Shown here piece by piece: positions 7,432 through 13,265 of a DNA stretch of 16,310 bases; position 1 is the first letter of the stretch, and each line of letters starts with the position of its first letter. The notes under the pieces were generated by a model. It saw nothing but the letters and a program-made list of their open reading frames with translations, made no database searches and was not told the DNA's origin. A program made the position numbers and the translations under genes. Origin of the DNA: Alphaproteobacteria bacterium UBA3439 (GTDB lineage Bacteria; Pseudomonadota; Alphaproteobacteria; Puniceispirillales; Puniceispirillaceae); NCBI GenBank assembly GCA_002378605.1, contig DFSK01000074.1:15652-31961 (forward strand), given 5' to 3'.

Positions 7432-8082
7432 TCAAACGGCCACGCCAATGCGCCGGTGAAGATCGTTCAATACGCGCGCCGAAAGCCCCCAAATCAAATG
7501 GTCATCATGATCAACAACCCAATAATCATTCCGCCGACCATTGGTTTTGCGTGGCACCAAACGGAAATTGTTTGGGTTGATGACATGCGACAGAGGAAGG
7601 GTAAAAATCAAATCAACTTCGGCCGGATCAGCCACCAAACCATGCAGACCGTCATCCCCACCAATAATACCAACAATAGGCTGAACGATAAATCCCGCCG
7701 GACTGCGTACCGCGTCAAGTCCGCCTGCAATACTTACCGATTGAGGGATTAGGCGCACCTCTTCAAAAGCTTCACGAAGCGCCGCCGAAACCGGCCCATC
7801 ATCATCGGGTTCGACCTTACCACCAGGAAAGCTGATCTGTCCTGCATGATGCGCCAGATGTTCGGCCCGCTTGGTCATCAGAATATGCCAGTTACCCGCC
7901 GATCGCAGCAACGGAACCAGAATGGCGGCAGGCCGGTCAGGCACAGGCGCCACATCAAGCCCCAAAGCCGCCATATCTGACAGCGGGTTCAAACAGGCAT
8001 CAAGACGCTGTTGCAAATCTTGATGGGTGATTTGCAAAGCGGTAGCTGTCGTTAAGGCTGGATTATCAGGCAAGGGGGACAT
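7432..8082 (-). CDS. CoA pyrophosphatase, Nudix hydrolase (NudL type)
   Basis: A 216-residue Nudix hydrolase. The UPF0035/NudL signature LMTKRAEHLAHHAGQISFPGG (68-88) is directly joined to the Nudix box, with REAFEEV at 103-109 carrying the metal-binding glutamates (E104, E107, E108). This combination marks enzymes that cleave coenzyme A and its oxidised or acyl forms to 3',5'-ADP and 4'-phosphopantetheine, possibly controlling the CoA pool. The start codon shares one base with the stop of the upstream DUF1285 gene (TGATG), so the two are translationally coupled. The pairing DUF1285-Nudix-(small membrane protein)-cca is common in alphaproteobacteria as I recall. The exact substrate is inferred from the motif. 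Confidence 0.92.
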   Translation of the reverse strand: MSPLPDNPALTTATALQITHQDLQQRLDACLNPLSDMAALGLDVAPVPDRPAAILVPLLRSAGNWHILMTKRAEHLAHHAGQISFPGGKVEPDDDGPVSAALREAFEEVRLIPQSVSIAGGLDAVRSPAGFIVQPIVGIIGGDDGLHGLVADPAEVDLIFTLPLSHVINPNNFRLVPRKTNGRRNDYWVVDHDDHLIWGLSARVLNDLHRRIGVAV

Positions 8083-8600
8083 CAGGCCTCTAAAGCAAAA
8101 AAATGATCATGGCTCCATATGCCAAGCCGACCATCCGGCCCGACCTCGGCATAATCGGCAAGCTGGTAATAGACCGGCCGCGATAATTTAGCCAGCAACC
8201 CGTCGCGCACCTCAATATAGGGGCGCAGATCTGGCGATTGCGCGGCAGCGCGTAATTGCAGCGGATGCTTCGGGTCCAGCAAAACCGTTTCATCAATATT
8301 GGTCTGAAACCATATTTCATTTTGCTGGGATTGGGCGCCGGTTTTTACTGTCATATCCCGGATGATAAATGGCGCGTCATCAACCGTGATCCGTCCCTTT
8401 TCAGCAGGCGTTGCCAGCCAGTAATCACCGTTGTCATCAAGAACCAGAATTGATGCAAATAGTTTGACCAGCGCAATACGGCGGATTTCGTCACCTTCAT
8501 GGAACCATCTTCCATCGCTGGCAATCCGAATATCAAAATGCTGCTCGGCAATATGGCGCAAATGGTCGAGGCTAATTTTTGCTGAAATTGGTTTTGTCAT
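8082..8600 (-). CDS. DUF1285 family protein
   Basis: A 172-residue soluble protein without signal peptide or membrane segment. The IRIASDGRWFHEG start, RIALVKLFASIL, YWLATPAEKGRITVDDAPF, the FQTNIDE strand, YIEVRDGLLAKLSRPVYYQL and a final IWSHDHFF are the features I associate with DUF1285, an alpha/gammaproteobacterial beta-rich family of unknown biochemical role. It is the first gene of the minus-strand run that includes the Nudix gene, to which it is fused by a one-base stop/start overlap. A 6-bp inverted repeat CTTGTT-n8-AACAAG (8619-8638) lies just upstream of its start and could be a regulatory site. Confidence 0.88.
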   Translation of the reverse strand: MTKPISAKISLDHLRHIAEQHFDIRIASDGRWFHEGDEIRRIALVKLFASILVLDDNGDYWLATPAEKGRITVDDAPFIIRDMTVKTGAQSQQNEIWFQTNIDETVLLDPKHPLQLRAAAQSPDLRPYIEVRDGLLAKLSRPVYYQLADYAEVGPDGRLGIWSHDHFFALEA

Positions 8601-8825
8601 GGCGTCAGTTTAGCAACTCTTGTTCCCATACCAACAAGATTTTGAAAAAACACTTCCTAAAAACGCATGATTAGCCAAATGACTTGCAAAATTTTGTCGC
8701 GCTCATAAACCCTTTATAAACCCTTTTCTGTCATGCTTTGTCTTGGGGCTACCGGTTGACATGCATTTTAGCGGAGCCCGGTCCCCATTCGCCGATGTTG
8801 CAACGGCTAGGGCAGTGATTGTTAT
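8601..8825. promoter_or_regulatory. Divergent intergenic region between DUF1285 and the orphan gene
   Basis: This 225-base gap must hold promoters for both directions. It contains the inverted repeat CTTGTT-n8-AACAAG (8619-8638) near the DUF1285 start. It also has a tandem ATAAACCCTT at 8705-8714 and 8716-8725 (11-base period), and a consensus-like TTGACA at 8756-8761. TTGACA has no acceptable -10 at 16-18 bases, so no specific promoter is called. No small gene was found. Confidence 0.4.
8705..8725. repeat. Tandem ATAAACCCTT repeat upstream of the orphan gene
   Basis: Two exact copies of ATAAACCCTT start 11 bases apart, about one helical turn. A third exact copy occurs at 9649-9658, just after the same gene and ahead of the ArsR-type gene. 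The spacing suggests a binding site for a regulator on one DNA face; the role is inferred. Confidence 0.4.
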
Positions 8826-9602
8826 ATGCGGGCAAATATCACGATAAATGACGCAGGCACCATTCTTGCCGCTTCCAATTCCCCGCCGCCAACCGGCGGC
8901 GCAGCCGTGTCACGCGTCAATCAGAAAATGTTCATCACGCTTGGCGCCAAGCCAACAGTGCCTGCTTTACTATCGTTGATCCGGGCGTTGCGGGCCGTAA
9001 AAACCGCGATCACACTTTATAATTTTGATGGAAATGACGGCACGCAATTCACCCAGAATAAAATTTGCATTCGCCTGGCGCAGATGGCGCTGTCCAATTT
9101 GGAAAGCGAACATCGCAGATTATTTCAAAGCGAAATTGAATTGGTATCACCGCAGCTTTTGACCTTTGACAATCTGCCCGATGATTTGCTGCGGCTGGCC
9201 CGCATGTCGCTTGATACAACAGATGTATTATCGTCACTCATCAAGGTTTATGATGCGCATATCAAAAATCTTGTTCTTGTCGGCCAGTCATTATCAATGA
9301 AACTATGTTTTATTGTTGTTCCAGAAAATTTGGCTTGGCCAAAGCCACCGCCCCTATTGGCGCAATCATTCGAACATTGCCTTGATCCGCCCTTAAATTA
9401 CTGGCTTGCCATTTCCTATGAAACGGCAATGGCGGTCCGTGGGCCCCTTTACCAACATGGCATGATCCGGATTAATCAAGGGCCAGAGCGCCAGTTCAAA
9501 CGCATTATCTATCCAATCATTCCGGCCAATGAACGCGCCAGCAACCATCGCATTCTATCAACAGCCTGCCTTTTGGATGATCCAGATACGCCAATTATTT
9601 AG
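8826..9602 (+). CDS. Conserved-looking hypothetical protein, unrecognised
   Basis: I do not recognise this 258-residue protein. It has no signal peptide or transmembrane helix and appears cytosolic. A polar N-terminus (1-30) leads to helical stretches (about 45-65 and 80-105), then a Leu-rich part (110-145) with LPDDLLRLARMSLDTTD. After a Pro-rich linker (WPKPPPLL, 171-178) comes a mixed alpha/beta C-terminus (182-250) with YWLAISYETAMAVRGP and RQFKRIIYPIIP. That C-terminus faintly recalls alphaproteobacterial PAS_5-type sensory domains (a substrate-pocket helix followed by an R/K-x-x-x-P-L/I strand), but this is a weak impression. Codon use looks like its neighbours, so I take it as a real gene. 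ATG 8826 has only a poor ribosome-binding site. It stands alone between a divergent gene and a downstream ArsR-type gene 188 bases away. Confidence 0.65.
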   Translation: MRANITINDAGTILAASNSPPPTGGAAVSRVNQKMFITLGAKPTVPALLSLIRALRAVKTAITLYNFDGNDGTQFTQNKICIRLAQMALSNLESEHRRLFQSEIELVSPQLLTFDNLPDDLLRLARMSLDTTDVLSSLIKVYDAHIKNLVLVGQSLSMKLCFIVVPENLAWPKPPPLLAQSFEHCLDPPLNYWLAISYETAMAVRGPLYQHGMIRINQGPERQFKRIIYPIIPANERASNHRILSTACLLDDPDTPII

Positions 9603-9648
9603 GGTTAGACAGGAACCAAACACCAAAAGCCGCCCCGCCAAAAAATTA

Positions 9649-9658
9649 ATAAACCCTT
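9649..9658. repeat. Third copy of ATAAACCCTT
   Basis: This exact 10-base match to the tandem pair at 8705-8725 lies between the orphan gene and the ArsR-type gene, about 130 bases before the latter's start. Confidence 0.35.
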
Positions 9659-9683
9659 AAAAAGATGCGTCTAATTATAAAAA

Positions 9684-9717
9684 CTGCAATTTAATGCAGA
9701 TTAATCCGCGTTATTAA
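9684..9717 (+). promoter_or_regulatory. Candidate operator of the ArsR-type gene
   Basis: Two small inverted repeats lie in tandem in an AT-rich stretch: CTGCA-atttaa-TGCAG (9684-9699) and TTAAT-n7-ATTAA (9701-9717). They sit 75-105 bases before the start at 9791. ArsR/SmtB repressors usually bind imperfect AT-rich palindromes overlapping their own promoter, so autoregulation here is plausible. A strong ribosome-binding site (AGGAG, 9780-9784) precedes the start. Confidence 0.4.
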
Positions 9718-9790
9718 AGGTTTCCTAACTTTTCTTTTATAAACTCACTCATGGAAGACGCAAAATTTAAAAAGAAATCAGGAGAACAAA

Positions 9791-10120
9791 ATGGCAAGAT
9801 CACCTGACTTTGAAGGTGAACAGTCAAAGGTCACTTCAATATTACGGGCAATCGGCAACACCAAAAGACTGCGCATCCTTAATGAATTATCAGATGGTCA
9901 GGAACGATCCGTGTCCGAGTTGGAAAATATTATCGCAACGCTTAGCCAATCGGCTTTATCGCAACATCTAGGTCGATTGCGACGCGCCAATATCGTCCGA
10001 ACACGCCGCGAGTCGCAAACGATTTACTATTCAATTGATGATCATGATGTGCTTCGCATTTTGCGCTTATTGTCGCATATTTATGAAGATGATCCAGTGA
10101 TGCGCCGAACCCGTCATTAG
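9791..10120 (+). CDS. ArsR/SmtB-family winged-helix transcriptional regulator, cysteine-free
   Basis: A 109-residue DNA-binding protein with the compact ArsR fold. Residues 13-36 are the family's first helices (VTSILRAIGNTKRLRILNEL). Residues 40-64 form the helix-turn-helix, with SQSALSQHLGRL as recognition helix. Residues 65-82 are the beta wing (ANIVRTRRESQTIYYSI). A dimerisation helix runs from about 85 to 98. It most resembles the BigR/YgaV/SqrR branch, whose members sense sulfide or persulfide through two cysteines, but this protein has no cysteine at all. Nor does it have the ELCVCDL metal site of ArsR/SmtB. The signal it senses is therefore unknown. An AGGAG ribosome-binding site makes ATG 9791 secure. 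The next gene downstream on the same strand is a TauE/SafE permease, a frequent partner of BigR-type regulators, but a 311-base gap with a hairpin intervenes. Confidence 0.88.
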   Translation: MARSPDFEGEQSKVTSILRAIGNTKRLRILNELSDGQERSVSELENIIATLSQSALSQHLGRLRRANIVRTRRESQTIYYSIDDHDVLRILRLLSHIYEDDPVMRRTRH

Positions 10121-10431
10121 CGGATTTTTAGCGCATATTTATTTGATCTATTTTCCACATAGCGATGCAAGGCAAAGATTTTATAGTTTTTTTCTTGTTT
10201 CATTGACCCTTGCTTCAACGGCTCTTGCGCCCTTGCCCGCCACATTTTCAACACGGATCAAACTAGCCATCAGGCCATTTCGGCGCAAACCACGAGCAAA
10301 CCAAAAGGCGGAATGCCCTTGCATCGAATGGCACTCTATGCGAAACCGGACTGGCAAGACGGTTTCGTGATTTTTGGGTTTCCCCCGACCTGCCCTTTTG
10401 CGCCAAATCCACATTCCTGATGCTGGCATCA
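10121..10431. other. Long intergenic stretch between the ArsR-type gene and the permease; possible gene relic
   Basis: No intact gene is called. On the plus strand, bases around 10179-10260 translate to a hydrophobic, signal-peptide-like segment (FYSFFLVSLTLASTALAPLP). In the frame one base earlier, about 10270-10419 stays open and encodes HQAISAQTTSKPKGG, then MALYAKPDWQDGFVIFGF and a Pro-rich end stopping at TGA just before the permease. A single frame slip would join the two halves into a short exported protein. This may be a decayed gene or chance. The stretch also holds a strong hairpin at 10341-10367, and the permease promoter must lie here or further upstream. Confidence 0.35.
10341..10375 (+). 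terminator. Hairpin plus T-run, possible terminator or attenuator before the permease
   Basis: CGAAACCG (10341-10348) and CGGTTTCG (10360-10367) form a perfect 8-bp stem with an 11-base loop. They are followed after three bases by TTTTT (10371-10375). It could end the ArsR transcript, attenuate the permease operon, or be a palindromic operator. It lies 57 bases before the permease start. Confidence 0.5.
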
Positions 10432-11346
10432 ATGTATATTTATTTACCTATTGCTGAAATCTCGATGCATATCGGCATCATCATCGGTCTTGGCGGTGGT
10501 GTTGGATTCCTATCAGGGCTTTTTGGCGTTGGCGGTGGTTTCCTGATGACGCCATTATTGATCTTTCTTGGCGTTCCACCAGCGGTTGCGGTGGCGACCG
10601 AGGCCAATCAGATTGTGGCATCGTCAGTATCTGGCGTTTTGGCGCATATGCGGCGCGGTAATGTCGATTTCAAAATGGGCGGTATTTTGCTGCTTGGCGG
10701 TGTAATCGGATCATCCCTTGGCGTCATGCTTTTCACCTTCCTTCGCGAAATGGGCCAGATCGATCTTGTGATCAAGCTGTCCTATGTCGTATTTCTTGGC
10801 ATCATCGGGTTTTTGATGCTTTTGGAAAGTGTGCGAACCATCATGCGCACGCGCCGTCCCGGCGGTCGCAAAACCAAATTACACCAGCATAATTGGCTTC
10901 ACGGCTTGCCATTAAAGATGCGGTTCCGCCGGTCAAAGCTTTATATCAGCGCTTTATTGCCACTTGCCATTGGCGCCTTTGTTGGTGTTTTGGCGGCGAT
11001 CATGGGTGTTGGTGGCGGCTTTATCATGGTGCCAGCGATGATTTATCTTCTTGGCATGCCAACTTCGGTTGTTGTTGGCACATCTTTGTTCCAGATTATT
11101 TTTGTGACAGCAAACGTCACTTTCTTGCAATCGGTACAAACCCAAACGGTTGATTTCATGCTTGCCGGATTGCTGTTGTTTGGCGCGGTTATTGGCGCAC
11201 AATTTGGCACAAGGGCGAGCGCATTATTGCGCGGCGAACAGCTTCGCGGGCTATTGGCGCTGATGGTGCTTGCAGTCTGTATCAAGCTTGGTTTTGATCT
11301 TGTTCTTCGGCCTGATGATCTGTTTAGCGTGGAGCTGTTGAAATGA
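10432..11346 (+). CDS. TauE/SafE family (TSUP) membrane permease
   Basis: A 304-residue inner-membrane protein of the sulfite/sulfonate-exporter-like TSUP family. It has the family's internal two-fold repeat: FGVGGGFLMTPLL (31-43) in the first half and MGVGGGFIMVPAM (191-203) in the second. Each sits in a bundle of hydrophobic helices, and the halves are separated by a basic cytosolic loop (about 137-168, RTRRPGGRKTK onward). VAVATEANQIVASSVSGVLAH is typical of the alphaproteobacterial subgroup that neighbours TIGR02186. I prefer ATG 10432 (MYIYLPIAEIS, as in relatives I recall) to ATG 10420; neither has a clear ribosome-binding site. Its stop overlaps the next start by four bases (ATGA). Family members move sulfite, sulfoacetate, taurine-derived anions or other organic anions; the substrate here cannot be told. 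Confidence 0.9.
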   Translation: MYIYLPIAEISMHIGIIIGLGGGVGFLSGLFGVGGGFLMTPLLIFLGVPPAVAVATEANQIVASSVSGVLAHMRRGNVDFKMGGILLLGGVIGSSLGVMLFTFLREMGQIDLVIKLSYVVFLGIIGFLMLLESVRTIMRTRRPGGRKTKLHQHNWLHGLPLKMRFRRSKLYISALLPLAIGAFVGVLAAIMGVGGGFIMVPAMIYLLGMPTSVVVGTSLFQIIFVTANVTFLQSVQTQTVDFMLAGLLLFGAVIGAQFGTRASALLRGEQLRGLLALMVLAVCIKLGFDLVLRPDDLFSVELLK

Positions 11347-12113
11347 TCCGCGCACGTCAATTCATTCTCGGTTTTATTCTACTGCTTGGCATGACCGGTC
11401 TGGCCGAGGCAAATTCCGGCCGTTTGGTTGCCGATCTATCAAAATCAAATATCGCCATTACCAGTGGATTCCACGGCACCGATTTATTGTTGTTTGGGGC
11501 GGTTGATGGCGCGGTTGGCGATGACATTCTGGTCGTGATTAGCGGCCCACCAACCGATATCGCACAACGGCGAAAAGCAAACCGTGCTGGCATCTGGATT
11601 AATGTTGAAACCAATATTTGGCAAAAAGTACCAAGCCTTTACACCATTCTTGCCACCAGCCCTATCAACAAGATTGCCAGCCCTGAAACGCTCGCCTCGC
11701 TTGAGATTGGCACAAATAATATTGGGTTGGAAATCGCGGCTGAGACTCCCGTTGCTGGCCGGCCAAAACCAACGGCAAATGAGTTTATCAAGGCGCTGCA
11801 GGCCAATATGGCAAGCATTGATCTATGGCCAGATCAAACCGGCAATGTCACCTTGACCGAAAATGCGTTGTTTCGCGCTGAGGTAAAATTGCCAGCAAAT
11901 ATTCTGTCTGGTACTTATGATGTTCGGGTTCTGCAATTCCGCAATGGCGTTGCAATCAGCGAAGACATTACCAATCTCTATATCAATAAAGGGGGATTGA
12001 GTGCTGGCATTTACAATTTTGCGCATGATTATTCAGCGCTATATGGAATATTTGCGATCCTATTTGCGGTTGCTGCTGGCTGGTTGGCAGCAGCGGCATT
12101 CCGGCGCAGCTAA
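11343..12113 (+). CDS. TIGR02186 family membrane-anchored periplasmic protein
   Basis: This 256-residue protein has a signal peptide (about 1-23, ending GLAEA), a beta-rich periplasmic domain of about 200 residues, and one C-terminal membrane helix (about 232-252) followed by a short basic end (FRRS). RLVADLSKSNIAITSGFHGTDLLLFGAV, ISGPP, AGIWINVE and YDVRVLQFRNG are features I associate with TIGR02186, an alphaproteobacterial family of unknown function. The LFGA strand and the anchored topology suggest an accessory subunit on the outer face of the membrane. Its ATG overlaps the permease stop (ATGA), so the two are translationally coupled and most likely act together. Family assignment is from memory; a partner role is inferred from coupling. 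Confidence 0.87.
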   Translation: MIRARQFILGFILLLGMTGLAEANSGRLVADLSKSNIAITSGFHGTDLLLFGAVDGAVGDDILVVISGPPTDIAQRRKANRAGIWINVETNIWQKVPSLYTILATSPINKIASPETLASLEIGTNNIGLEIAAETPVAGRPKPTANEFIKALQANMASIDLWPDQTGNVTLTENALFRAEVKLPANILSGTYDVRVLQFRNGVAISEDITNLYINKGGLSAGIYNFAHDYSALYGIFAILFAVAAGWLAAAAFRRS

Positions 12114-12151
12114 GCCTTCATTCCCCCGATGATAGTGGAGATCTAGATATT

Positions 12152-12637
12152 ATGGCAAAAGCAATGGCGAAACCAAAACAGCCGGTCTTTCTTGTTGTTG
12201 TGGATGATAGTGAGGAAATGCATCAGGCACTACAATTCGCCTGTGGACGCGCCCGATCCGTTGGTGGCCGCGTGGCATTGATGTATTGTATTGTTCCTGC
12301 TGAATTTGAATATTGGGCCGGTGTCGGTGAATTGATGCGCGAAGAAGCGCGCGAAGAAGCCGAAGCCAAAATGGCCATCCATGCCGATTATGTTAAAAAA
12401 CTGACCAAGGGAACGCCAATCTTATATGTCCGCGAAGGTGATATCCGTGACGAGTTGCTGGAATTGATTGACCAGGAACATGAGATCAGCCTTCTTGTTC
12501 TTGGTGCCGATACGCAGTCGGAAACGGCTGGCCCTTTGATTACATTCCTGATGGCACGCGGCGCGTCGCGTTGCCGTGTTCCCATTACTGTTGTTCCCGG
12601 AAATCTGACAGACGAACAGCTTGACGCGCTGTTCTAG
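12152..12637 (+). CDS. Universal stress protein (UspA family), single domain
   Basis: A 161-residue cytosolic protein with one Usp alpha/beta domain. FLVVVDDSEEMHQALQFACGRA (13-34) is the first strand and helix with the acidic nucleotide-site residues D18/D19. LLVLGAD (114-120) is the penultimate strand and VPITVVPG (143-150) the last. The ATP-binding loop normally reads G-x2-G-x9-G-S/T. Here it is GADTQSETAGPLITF and so on, with glycines only at 118, 127 and 137, so ATP binding may be lost or altered. A Glu/Ala-rich helix (60-77) is prominent. It follows the TIGR02186 gene by 38 bases and precedes the cyclophilin by 30, within one apparent operon. Alphaproteobacterial TSUP-TIGR02186 pairs are often followed by a Usp gene, as I recall. 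Confidence 0.88.
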   Translation: MAKAMAKPKQPVFLVVVDDSEEMHQALQFACGRARSVGGRVALMYCIVPAEFEYWAGVGELMREEAREEAEAKMAIHADYVKKLTKGTPILYVREGDIRDELLELIDQEHEISLLVLGADTQSETAGPLITFLMARGASRCRVPITVVPGNLTDEQLDALF

Positions 12638-12667
12638 TCACATTGCCTTTTCTTTAAGGATTTTGGT

Positions 12668-13183
12668 ATGAAGTCTTTTCTATTACGCCTGCTAGGAGTT
12701 GGATTTTTAATTATGAGTGAAACAAGCGTGGCCGCGACCGGCTCAAACCTTCTACTTGAAACAAGTCAGGGACAGATTGAAATCAAACTGCTTCCCGACA
12801 TTGCCCCAAACCATGTTGCCCGCATTTCCGAGCTGGCGGCATCTGGATTTTATGACGGCATTATTTTCCACCGTGTCATTCCAGGATTTATGGCGCAAAC
12901 AGGTGACCCAACAGGCACCGGCATGGGCGGATCGGGAAGTAAATTAACAGCCGAATTTAGCGATTATGAATATCGCAACGGCACCGTTGGCATGGCACGT
13001 TCGATGAGCCCTGATAGTGGTGACAGCCAGTTCTTTATCTGCTTTGACGGCTGCGGCCACCTGACCGGTCAATATACCGTTTGGGGGCAGGTTGAAAATG
13101 GCATGGACATTGTTCACAAGCTGGCTGTGGGTGAGCCACCTGCCGAACCGGATCAGATCATTTCAGCAAAATTGATCGATTAG
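12668..13183 (+). CDS. Exported cyclophilin-type peptidyl-prolyl cis-trans isomerase
   Basis: This 171-residue isomerase catalyses cis-trans exchange at X-Pro bonds. An N-terminal signal peptide (about 1-23, MKSFLLRLLGVGFLIM then SVAA) sends it to the periplasm. The cyclophilin core has FHRVIPGFMAQTGDPTGTG (67-85) with catalytic Arg 69. SQFFICF (120-126) supplies the conserved Gln and Phe, and HLTGQYTVWGQV follows (131-142). The human CypA Trp121 position is His 131 here, as in many bacterial forms that bind cyclosporin poorly. AAGGA lies upstream of ATG 12668. A start at residue 16 would give a cytosolic form, but the ribosome-binding site and hydrophobic leader favour the longer product. 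It is last in the permease-TIGR02186-Usp run and is closed by a strong terminator. Confidence 0.93.
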   Translation: MKSFLLRLLGVGFLIMSETSVAATGSNLLLETSQGQIEIKLLPDIAPNHVARISELAASGFYDGIIFHRVIPGFMAQTGDPTGTGMGGSGSKLTAEFSDYEYRNGTVGMARSMSPDSGDSQFFICFDGCGHLTGQYTVWGQVENGMDIVHKLAVGEPPAEPDQIISAKLID

Positions 13184-13212
13184 ACAAACGCGAGTCGCAT
13201 TACCGCAAAACC

Positions 13213-13239
13213 AAAGCCGGACATTTGTCCGGCTTTTTT
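13213..13239 (+). terminator. Strong rho-independent terminator after the cyclophilin gene
   Basis: AAAGCCGGAC (13213-13222) and GTCCGGCTTT (13227-13236) form a 10-bp perfect stem with an ATTT loop and run straight into a T tract (TTTTTT from 13234). It lies about 30 bases after the stop. On the minus strand it is 27 bases after the rarD stop and is followed by a weaker T-rich stretch, so it may serve both genes. Confidence 0.93.
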
Positions 13240-13265
13240 GCGATCCGAATCAAGGCAACTGACCG

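Noticed and set aside
8756-8761. A consensus -35 box TTGACA upstream of the orphan gene.
   Set aside because: No acceptable -10 hexamer lies 16-18 bases downstream, so a specific promoter is not supported.
9597-9645. A minus-strand frame encoding a short hydrophobic peptide (FFGGAAFGVWFLSNPK), recalling tiny membrane proteins.
   Set aside because: A stop codon directly precedes it and there is no start codon, so it cannot be a gene as it stands.
9751-9807. An 18-codon open frame (ATG at 9751) overlapping the start of the ArsR-type gene, as a possible leader peptide.
   Set aside because: It has no ribosome-binding site and an unremarkable Lys-rich sequence; its end inside the regulator gene looks incidental.
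10181-10432. A minus-strand 83-codon frame opposite the gap before the permease.
   Set aside because: Arg-rich composition without a recognisable motif, no ribosome-binding site, and it runs into the permease start region; looks like chance.
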